The position numbers and the translations under genes are program-made. From a virus, in IMG/VR virus record IMGVR_UViG_3300035660_000025, positions 1 through 44,195 of that record: 44,195 bases of DNA. One strand, given 5' to 3'. The notes beneath the pieces were generated by a model, which saw nothing but the letters and a program-made list of their open reading frames with translations, was not told where the DNA came from and searched no databases. Each line of letters begins with the position of its first letter. The stretch's first letter is position 1. Below are positions 14,638 through 19,655 of the stretch, one piece after another.

Positions 14638-15207
14638 CTAGCTCGTTTGAGTCCCACATTCCGCGAGCAGGTAGATTTTTCCGTCCGAACCGGCGCAGGC
14701 GGCGACGTTCCAGATGTTGCGCCAGATAGAGCGCGGGTCGCCAGATCTCGTAAGGACGGCCGCACCGCCGTTCACGAGCTGCCAGGTCGTCTTATTTGAA
14801 GACTTCCACAGGTAGATGCCGGTGGCCTCCGGCAACCGGAGGGCGAAAGTGTAGTAAGCATCGCCTATCTTCAAGGTGTAAGGGAACCGTGCCGCAGTTA
14901 TGACCGGAGGCGAGATGATCCGCGTCCAGTCGTTGACATATTGGCTCGATGCACTCTCAAGGTATACGCCGCCCTCATAAATGGAATTGTCGATATAGGG
15001 GCCGGAGCTGAAGAAGCTGAACACCGTATCCTGTTCTGCAATAAGCGATACCTCGATAATGTCGCGCCCGCCCATGGCCGGATTCGAGGTCCGCTCCTCG
15101 AAGAGCATCCCGGCACTGCCGGTGTACTGCATCGGCGGCAGCGGCTTCTCGAGCTGGCAGGCGGCGAGGGCCAGGATCAGGAAAAGAATCGTGAGTGTGC
15201 GTGTCAT
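14638..15207 (-). pseudogene. Secreted lipoprotein with beta-propeller-like body, truncated by amber codon
   Basis: 189 aa from ATG 15207, chosen for AGGAGGTATCAT immediately upstream. MTRTLTILFLILALAAC is a lipoprotein signal peptide with lipobox LAAC. The rest is beta-rich with repeated Trp/Asp/Gly motifs (YLWKSSNKTTWQLVNGG, DPRSIWRNIWNVA) resembling five-bladed beta-propeller glycosidase-like folds. In frame, TAG interrupts after ECGTQTS, and the protein would be about 332 aa without it. Probably a moron gene expressed from the prophage at the cell surface, perhaps for superinfection exclusion. Specific function unknown. Confidence 0.65.
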
Positions 15208-15221
15208 ATGATACCTCCTAC

Positions 15222-15476
15222 CTAAAAATCCCAGGTCGAGCCGCAGTTGTCGCAATGAGCCTGGGTTGTTCGTTCTTTGCGCGAGAGTCCGGTTGCCAGT
15301 AGCGATAGACCGCCCGTGAGGATGGCGCCGACGGCCTTTCCCCCGCTGATGCCCCGCTTCCGTTTCACGGGGATCATATGGACTTTCCCCTTGACTTGGC
15401 AGTGGGGGCAGACCAGTTCAGGATTCATGGGGCCTCTTATAAGACGAAAGTTCATAAAATTATTTAATCTGCTCAT
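15222..15476 (-). CDS. Zinc-ribbon protein with glycine-rich hydrophobic centre
   Basis: 84 aa. Four cysteines in two pairs (CPHC near residue 23 and CDNC near 76) make a zinc ribbon split by a hydrophobic Gly-rich segment (GGKAVGAILTGGLSLLATGLS) that could insert in a membrane. AGGAGG lies 6 bases before the ATG, which overlaps the previous stop (ATGA). An internal ATG at 15428 (MNPELVCPHC) is an alternative start. Found beside the lipoprotein gene, it may belong to the same moron unit. Confidence 0.7.
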   Translation of the reverse strand: MSRLNNFMNFRLIRGPMNPELVCPHCQVKGKVHMIPVKRKRGISGGKAVGAILTGGLSLLATGLSRKERTTQAHCDNCGSTWDF

Positions 15477-15850
15477 CGGATGCCTCCTGGGTTTCCCCTG
15501 TTATCCAAATAGTCATCGAGAGTCGCCTGAGTGATGAATCCTGCTTCTACTGCGATCTCACCGAAGTGCTTTTTATTGCCATCCGTTTTTTGACGATTAA
15601 GAATATCTTCTGCTTGTTCCTTGGTCATCTTATTTTGCCGGGTCATCCATTCGCCGATCATTTCTTTTCGAGGCGCTATCCTCTTTTGTTCCCAGCACAT
15701 AACAGATTCTTCAAGGCTCGCGATGATTTCTTTTATCAATCCTCGATGATGAATTTTTGCCATCCGCTCTATTCGCTGATGTAAGTCCCATTCAAGAATG
15801 ATATTCACATTCCTGGGTTTCCCTGGCGGTTGAGTGCTTTTTCTCGACAT
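15473..15850 (-). CDS. Ribbon-helix-helix protein fused to a GspE/PilB-N-like domain
   Basis: 125 aa with AGGAGGATCAG before the ATG. Residues 13-50 (NVNIILEWDLHQRIERMAKI and the following helix) have the strand-helix-helix pattern of RHH DNA-binding proteins. Residues 95-120 (FGEIAVEAGFITQATLDDYL) resemble the short helical N-terminal domain of type II secretion and pilus ATPases and related regulators. First gene of the leftward module, divergent from another RHH gene across an 87-bp control region. Likely a regulator of the switch; untested. Confidence 0.65.
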   Translation of the reverse strand: MSRKSTQPPGKPRNVNIILEWDLHQRIERMAKIHHRGLIKEIIASLEESVMCWEQKRIAPRKEMIGEWMTRQNKMTKEQAEDILNRQKTDGNKKHFGEIAVEAGFITQATLDDYLDNRGNPGGIR

Positions 15851-15870
15851 CTGATCCTCCTCTAAAGCTT

Positions 15871-15899
15871 ATCATATTATCGACAATAATGCAATAAAA
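15871..15899 (-). promoter_or_regulatory. Weak candidate promoter for leftward regulator gene
   Basis: On the minus strand TATGAT (15871-15876) has a poor -35 match TTTTAT (15894-15899) at 17-base spacing. The -10 is close to consensus and correctly placed for the RHH fusion gene. The imperfect palindrome ATTATCGACAATAAT (15876-15890) lies within it and might be an operator. A poor -35 suggests activation is needed. Confidence 0.35.
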
Positions 15900-15902
15900 G
15901 TG

Positions 15903-15931
15903 TTGACATACACCTTATATAGTGCTATGAT
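15903..15931 (+). promoter_or_regulatory. Strong early promoter, leaderless
   Basis: TTGACA (15903-15908, perfect) and TATGAT (15926-15931, 5 of 6) at the ideal 17-base spacing. Six bases separate the -10 from the ATG at 15938, so transcription should start on the A of the start codon and the mRNA would be leaderless. It drives the rightward early module. Confidence 0.85.
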
Positions 15932-15940
15932 GGGTGTATG
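15907..15940 (+). promoter_or_regulatory. Inverted repeat operator candidate over the early promoter
   Basis: CATACACC (15907-15914) and GGTGTATG (15933-15940) are perfect inverted repeats that flank the -10. The first touches the -35 and the second includes the start codon. A bound dimer or dimer pair would cover both promoter elements and the transcript start. The adjacent RHH protein is the obvious candidate ligand, as in autoregulated RHH systems. Confidence 0.6.
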
Positions 15941-16117
15941 AACGAAACAAATAAGAAGACCCTCACGAGAACAAGGGCCATAAATGTACAGGTTCCTGGA
16001 GTTGTTCATGAGCGCTTGCGCCGAGCGGCACAAGCAGAGCGCCGTTCCCTTCGCCAACAGATCGCGGTTTTCCTTGAGGAAGCAGCCGAACGCTTCGAGG
16101 CCGAAAACAAGGAATGA
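15938..16117 (+). CDS. Ribbon-helix-helix (Arc/CopG-type) regulator
   Basis: 59 aa. INVQVPGVVHERLRRAAQAE followed by RRSLRQQIAVFLEEA is the beta-strand, helix A, helix B pattern of RHH repressors such as Arc. First gene of the rightward module, transcribed from a promoter that should start on its own ATG. No Shine-Dalgarno sequence precedes it. ATGA overlap links it to the next gene. It probably represses its own promoter through the inverted repeat and may be the main early regulator, since no XRE-type repressor gene is visible. Confidence 0.8.
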   Translation: MNETNKKTLTRTRAINVQVPGVVHERLRRAAQAERRSLRQQIAVFLEEAAERFEAENKE

Positions 16118-16320
16118 CCTTCGACGAGTGGTGGAATAACGCCTCGGATTACGAGGCATTTGCGGGCCTCAACGGCCCTACCGAGGAGGACCAGGATGCC
16201 TACGACAGAGAAGTTGAGCGAAAGATCGACGAGGCCATGGAGCGGGATAACGGCGCAGCTCGAAGAACACAAGCGGCGAGCGGCGCTGCGGCACTTGGAG
16301 AAGATCCGGCCGCTGGCTGA
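16114..16320 (+). CDS. Small acidic protein of unknown function
   Basis: 68 aa starting MTFDEWWNNASDYEAFAGL, coupled by ATGA to the RHH gene. The first 50 residues look like a real phage protein (acidic, aromatic). The last 18 (RRTQAASGAAALGEDPAAG) run out of phase with the better coding frame of the next gene. Either the two overlap by 125 bases or one contains a frameshift. Confidence 0.5.
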   Translation: MTFDEWWNNASDYEAFAGLNGPTEEDQDAYDREVERKIDEAMERDNGAARRTQAASGAAALGEDPAAG

Positions 16321-16471
16321 GCTCGCCGCGATCTTCTTAGCGCAGCACGGCGACAAGCAGGCGCAGGCGCGCATCACCATGGGCACGGCCAGCAAGTACG
16401 AGCCGGCGGAGACTTTCGAGTTGTTCCTGGAAGTCAACGGGCTCCCCGTGTATGAGGCGGTTCTGCGATGA
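16196..16471 (+). CDS. Hypothetical helical protein
   Basis: 91 aa from an ATG preceded by AGGAGGACCAGG inside the previous gene. From about residue 18 the sequence is a convincing amphipathic helix protein (QLEEHKRRAALRHLEKIRPL) with an acidic end. The first 17 residues look like an out-of-phase reading of the earlier gene, so the real N-terminus is uncertain. The end overlaps the next ATG. Confidence 0.55.
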   Translation: MPTTEKLSERSTRPWSGITAQLEEHKRRAALRHLEKIRPLAELAAIFLAQHGDKQAQARITMGTASKYEPAETFELFLEVNGLPVYEAVLR

Positions 16472-16722
16472 ACCGCGCACGCTATGAGATCGTCGAGGAC
16501 CGGCCGGGAAAGCCATTAGTAATCAAGGACCTCGGCCCGTGGGACCAGCACCCGACCGTGACGAACGACGCCGAGGGAGTCGTCGCGGAGCTCCACCTCC
16601 ACGGATTCTTACCCGCCGACCGGCACCTGCTCTACTACGACTCCGAGGGCCGGCTGGACGAGATCATGCTCGATGCCGCTGGCTGCTTCGCCGGCTTCGG
16701 GCCGGGATCGAGGCGAGCATGA
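16468..16722 (+). CDS. Hypothetical protein
   Basis: 84 aa starting MNRARYEIVEDRPGKPLVIK, linked by ATGA overlaps on both sides. A mixed alpha/beta protein with DLGPWDQHPTVTNDAEGVV and a tyrosine-rich strand (HLLYYDSEGRLDE). I recognise no family. Its position in a tight cistron of early genes supports reality. Confidence 0.65.
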   Translation: MNRARYEIVEDRPGKPLVIKDLGPWDQHPTVTNDAEGVVAELHLHGFLPADRHLLYYDSEGRLDEIMLDAAGCFAGFGPGSRRA

Positions 16723-17612
16723 AAGAGAAGTTCATCTCCTGGGATCCGAACGCCAAGTCGCTCGCCCTGTTCGGGAGCATCAACGAAGTCCTCGAGTCCT
16801 ATCAGGCGCAGGGCTACCGGCTCACGCTGCGGCAACTCTATTACCAACTCGTCTCGCGCGATTTCGTCCCGAATAGCGTCCGTAGCTACAAGGCCATCGG
16901 CGAGCTCGTGAGCAACGGCAGGCTCGCCGGCCTGATCGACTGGGACATGATCGAGGATCGGGTCCGCGTCCCCGCCGTCAACGCCCACTGGAACAGCCCC
17001 GAGCAGATCCTCCGCGCGGCGGCCTCCAGTTACTACCGCGACCGCTGGGCCGATCAGCTCACGCACGTCGAGGTCTGGTGTGAGAAGGACGCCGTCTCCA
17101 ACATCATCGAGCCGGTGTGCCGCAAATGGGACGTGATCTTCATGGCGAACCGCGGCTACTCCAGTCAGAGCGCGATGTACGAAGCGGGCCTCCGCATGAG
17201 GAAGGCCGACGAAGACGGGAAAGAAATCTGGATCATTTACCTCGGCGATCACGACCCGTCCGGCATTGACATGACGCGGGACATCGACGAGCGACTCGGG
17301 CTGTTCCTCTATGGCGGAGGAAGGAACCTCGATCAAGTGGAGCGCATCGCGCTAAACATGGACCAGATCGAGTTCTATCATCCGCCGGAGAACCCGGCGA
17401 AGCAGACGGACTCCCGCTACCAAGGCTATATCGAAGAGTATGGGGAAAGCTCCTGGGAGCTGGACGCCTTGGAGCCGTCCGTACTCTCGGACCTCGTCGA
17501 GCGGGCGATCCTCAAGCATCTCGATACTGATGAATTTGGGCGCGTTGAGCGGCTGGAAGAGAAACATCGCAAGTTGATCCGCGCCGCGGCCGCTCACCTG
17601 AAGGAAACATGA
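16719..17612 (+). CDS. Toprim-domain protein related to topoisomerase VI A/Spo11
   Basis: 297 aa from the ATG overlapping the previous TGA; the longer upstream frame is spurious. The N-terminal half resembles a winged helix (LTLRQLYYQLVSRDFVPNS). A Toprim fold follows, with the catalytic glutamate in EVWCEKDAVS (about residue 125) and the acidic pair in YLGDHDPSGIDMT (about 180). In topoisomerase VI A these bind Mg2+. Phage members of this group lack a B subunit, and their role is unknown, perhaps nicking or processing DNA in early replication. It overlaps its neighbours by 4 bases on both sides. Confidence 0.75.
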   Translation: MKEKFISWDPNAKSLALFGSINEVLESYQAQGYRLTLRQLYYQLVSRDFVPNSVRSYKAIGELVSNGRLAGLIDWDMIEDRVRVPAVNAHWNSPEQILRAAASSYYRDRWADQLTHVEVWCEKDAVSNIIEPVCRKWDVIFMANRGYSSQSAMYEAGLRMRKADEDGKEIWIIYLGDHDPSGIDMTRDIDERLGLFLYGGGRNLDQVERIALNMDQIEFYHPPENPAKQTDSRYQGYIEEYGESSWELDALEPSVLSDLVERAILKHLDTDEFGRVERLEEKHRKLIRAAAAHLKET

Positions 17613-18055
17613 ACATGATCCCCGCTCTGGCCCACGCTTTTGGTGTAGATCCTGATGTCTTAGAGCGCCTGGTAGAGGCCTACGAGAATCCGGACCGTCT
17701 GGCGCTGGTCGAGGCACGGTGGCAGGAAGCCGGCGCCGGCAACGCGGACAAGGGCTGGCTGATCGCTGATGGAAGAACTGGGAGGCGCAGCATGAACTCA
17801 AAAATCCCTATGTCCTGGGAAATCGCGAAGGGCGGACGGTCGGTCAACGTGGGATCATACGGGAAGATCAGAATGGAGCCCGGCCTTCCGTCCGAGGTGA
17901 TCCAAGCCTGCATGCTCATTACCGCCGCAGCTCCCGACATGCTGATTGCGCTAAAAGAGATTGTTATCGATCTACAGTTTTCCAAGGTAAAAACGCATCA
18001 GCATTTAGTTGCTATGGCTCGCGTAGCCATCGCCAAAGCGGAACCGAATGGGTAG
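17609..18055 (+). CDS. Hypothetical protein
   Basis: 148 aa, coupled to the Toprim gene by ATGA. Residues 1-40 (ALAHAFGVDPDVLERLVEAY) form a helical segment. Residues 62-148 form a second unit that could start separately at ATG 17792, preceded by GGGAGGCGCAGC. The second part ends with helices rich in Ala/Ile/Val (ITAAAPDMLIALKEIVIDL). It may be two overlapping products or a fusion. No family recognised. Confidence 0.6.
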   Translation: MNMIPALAHAFGVDPDVLERLVEAYENPDRLALVEARWQEAGAGNADKGWLIADGRTGRRSMNSKIPMSWEIAKGGRSVNVGSYGKIRMEPGLPSEVIQACMLITAAAPDMLIALKEIVIDLQFSKVKTHQHLVAMARVAIAKAEPNG

Positions 18056-18188
18056 CACGCCCCGCGGAATCAGCGCCAGCCGCGGCGCGGCAGTCCTCGG
18101 GCGAGAGCACAAGCGGATGGAGAAAGCCGCCAAGAAGAGCGAGCGACTGAAGGAAATCGCCGATGCGCAGAGGGAGCTATTCGCATGA
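18048..18188 (+). CDS. Small basic protein, YqaJ N-terminus-like remnant
   Basis: 46 aa. MGSTPRGISASRGAAVLG resembles the first residues of YqaJ-type exonucleases, but the rest is a short basic helix (HKRMEKAAKKSERLKE) and there is no nuclease domain. It overlaps the end of the previous gene by 8 bases and the next ATG by 4. Either a gene remnant or a small protein in its own right. The full YqaJ gene is at 28375. Confidence 0.55.
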   Translation: MGSTPRGISASRGAAVLGREHKRMEKAAKKSERLKEIADAQRELFA

Positions 18189-18418
18189 TCCTGATGACCG
18201 TCGGCAACAGCGAGGGTAGTCGCCATTGTAATGCGCGCTGCTACGACGCCAAGGGCAAGCACTGTACTTGCTGCTGCAGTGGAAAGAACCACGGAAAGGG
18301 CCTGCAGGCCGCTATCGAAAACACTAAGAATATGATCGCGGAATGGTCGGAGGCCGAAGGAGAGCGGGTAGCTTTCGCGGCAATCCAGCAAGAGTTATTT
18401 GCGGGGGCGGGGGCATGA
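18185..18418 (+). CDS. Small Cys/His-rich putative zinc-binding protein
   Basis: 77 aa. A cluster HCNARCYDAKGKHCTCCCSG (residues 14-33) offers many metal ligands. The C-terminal half is a helix (ENTKNMIAEWSEAEGERVAF). Coupled by ATGA at both ends. Small proteins of this type occur in phage early regions; function unknown. Confidence 0.7.
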   Translation: MILMTVGNSEGSRHCNARCYDAKGKHCTCCCSGKNHGKGLQAAIENTKNMIAEWSEAEGERVAFAAIQQELFAGAGA

Positions 18419-18648
18419 AACTGAATCCCTGCATTCTCTGCGGCAAGCAGCCGACGGTGGATACCTGGGCGGATAAAGGATATGCCGCCTACTGCTATAA
18501 GGACGTGGACACCCACGCGCTCAACTGCTACGGCAAAACTAAGGAAGCGGCTGTCGCCCGCTGGAACCGCCTTAATCCGACGCGGCATCAAGGCATCGTC
18601 CGCCGCATCCTCAACATCCTTGGACTGGGAGCCCGCTATGGGCGCTAA
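18415..18648 (+). CDS. Lar-like restriction alleviation family zinc protein
   Basis: 77 aa. The pattern NPCILCGKQPTV, then AAYCYKDVDTHALNCYG and finally TKEAAVARWNRL matches the Lar/restriction-alleviation architecture: CxxC, a central strand with further Cys, and the terminal EAxxxWN motif. Lar proteins modulate type I restriction in favour of unmodified phage DNA. The basic C-terminus (RRILNILGLGARYGR) is an extension. Family assignment by motif; functional effect not shown. Confidence 0.65.
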   Translation: MKLNPCILCGKQPTVDTWADKGYAAYCYKDVDTHALNCYGKTKEAAVARWNRLNPTRHQGIVRRILNILGLGARYGR

Positions 18649-18793
18649 GCCTGTCGGGATCACCTGCCCGTACTGCATCGAGCTGATAGAGCAGATCAAT
18701 AAGATTCTGCGATGTCCTGAAAGCTGGACGAAAAGAGACATCATTTCCCGACTGATCTACGCCGTCGAAAAGGTGAAATCCCATGGGAAGTAA
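18638..18793 (+). CDS. Small CxxC protein
   Basis: 51 aa with GGGAG 7 bases upstream of the ATG. ITCPYC near the N-terminus, then a helical body (IELIEQINKILR, DIISRLIYAVEKV). Overlaps both neighbours. Function unknown. Confidence 0.55.
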   Translation: MGAKPVGITCPYCIELIEQINKILRCPESWTKRDIISRLIYAVEKVKSHGK

Positions 18794-18920
18794 GGTCATC
18801 CGCCTCTTTCGCTTCTTCCTCGAGATGTGCCGGCTGCGCAGGCGCTATGCGGGCCGGGCCGCGCTCCTGATCCCGGCTATGGGCGAGGCCGTGGAGCGAT
18901 TCTGTGGAGCGCGATCATGA
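18783..18920 (+). CDS. Small basic protein
   Basis: 45 aa, starting MGSKVIRLFRFFLEMCRLRR. AAGGTG lies 8 bases upstream. An amphipathic hydrophobic/basic N-terminal helix could associate with membrane. The TGA overlaps the ATG of the excisionase-like gene. Function unknown. Confidence 0.5.
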   Translation: MGSKVIRLFRFFLEMCRLRRRYAGRAALLIPAMGEAVERFCGARS

Positions 18921-19141
18921 GTCGCCGCCTCAAGGACTCGCCGCCGCCCAAGATCGAGGACCTGCCCGATCCCATGAAGGTCGCCGAGGTCGCTGCGCTC
19001 CTGCGCGTTTGGCGCGGCATCATCATGGAGCTGATCCATTCGGGGAAACTTAAGGCCCTGACGCTGGGCGAAGGAAAGAGGCCGATATATCTGATCCGAA
19101 AAGCGGATTACCTGAGCTGGTTCAACGGAGAAGGAAAGTAG
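18917..19141 (+). CDS. Excisionase-like helix-turn-helix protein (HTH_17/MerR-like)
   Basis: 74 aa from the ATG at 18917. PMKVAEVAALLRVWRGIIME then LIHSGKLKALTLGEGKRPIYLIRKADYLSWF is the layout of excisionase-type winged HTH proteins: recognition helix, wing (GEGKRPIYLI) and a final helix beginning at the RKADYLSWF motif. It may direct integrase toward excision or act as an early regulator. A short hairpin CTCGCC-CCGCAT-GGCGAG follows the stop at 19145-19162. Confidence 0.7.
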   Translation: MSRRLKDSPPPKIEDLPDPMKVAEVAALLRVWRGIIMELIHSGKLKALTLGEGKRPIYLIRKADYLSWFNGEGK

Positions 19142-19214
19142 GATCTCGCCCCGCATGGCGAGTCGCGGGTTTCCGCTCCGGTGCGGCGGGCGCGGATGCG
19201 TAGGGAGGGTGCTC

Positions 19215-19406
19215 ATGGCACTGAGCACGAGGCAGAAGTAGGGCATCGGCGGTCTGGTGACTGCCGTCGGCCTGGGCGTGGTCTCAGGGTTCGCGATCTT
19301 CGGAAAGCTGGCCCCGGAAGCGGTGTACGTCGTCGCCAGCCTGGCGACGCTCATACTGGCGTACTTCGGCATTACCGGAACGGTGCCGTCGAAACCGCCG
19401 GAATAG
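19215..19406 (+). pseudogene. Two-TM small membrane protein interrupted by amber codon 9
   Basis: GGGAGGGTGCTC precedes the ATG. The frame reads MALSTRQK, TAG (19239-19241), then GIGGLVTAVGLGVVSGFAIF... to a second TAG at 19404. After the amber codon there are two hydrophobic segments (TAVGLGVVSGFAIFG and YVVASLATLILAYFG) with a short charged loop, holin-like in size (63 codons). One G-to-A change of TGG would give this TAG. A GTG at 19257 could serve as a downstream start. Either inactive, read through, or restarted. Confidence 0.6.
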
Positions 19407-19430
19407 AGACCAGTCCGCAAGCGTATCGAG

Positions 19431-19458
19431 CGCGCCCGGGGAGGCTTGGGCGCGTTTT
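19431..19458 (+). terminator. Terminator-like hairpin before the replication genes
   Basis: CGCGCCC and GGGCGCG form a 7-bp stem around a 10-base loop, followed by TTTTC. The gap lies between the broken membrane gene and the 60-aa gene ahead of the primase-helicase. The T-tract is short, so it may act as an attenuator or antitermination target. Confidence 0.5.
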
Positions 19459-19472
19459 CAATTGGGAGGAAC

Positions 19473-19655
19473 ATGACCCGTGCGGAGCGACGCGAATTGA
19501 TCCGAGATATGAGCCTGCGATGGGATCTGCTCAACATCGTCCTTCAGCAGATGGGTCATGTGAACAACGGCGGCCTTTTCGGCAAGGGCCGGAGACTCCA
19601 GCGCATCAAGCAGGTCGCCGCCAACAGGATTCTGGAGAACTTCAATTTTGAGTAG
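19473..19655 (+). CDS. Small helical protein ahead of primase
   Basis: 60 aa from ATG 19473, with GGGAGGAAC just upstream; an in-frame start 27 bases earlier is less likely. Basic and helical (AERRELIRDMSLRWDLLN, GRRLQRIKQVAANRIL). The TAG stop overlaps the TTG start region of the primase-helicase gene, suggesting coupled expression. Function unknown. Confidence 0.6.
   Translation: MTRAERRELIRDMSLRWDLLNIVLQQMGHVNNGGLFGKGRRLQRIKQVAANRILENFNFE

Noticed and set aside
18048-18188. Second full YqaJ exonuclease
   Set aside because: Only about 18 N-terminal residues resemble YqaJ; the nuclease core is absent and the frame ends after 46 codons.
14638-19241. Genome-wide recoding of TAG as a sense codon
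   Set aside because: TAG serves as a clear stop in several intact genes (4678, 5200, 11015, 19655, 35161), often with the next start a few bases away, and the large structural genes have no in-frame TAG.
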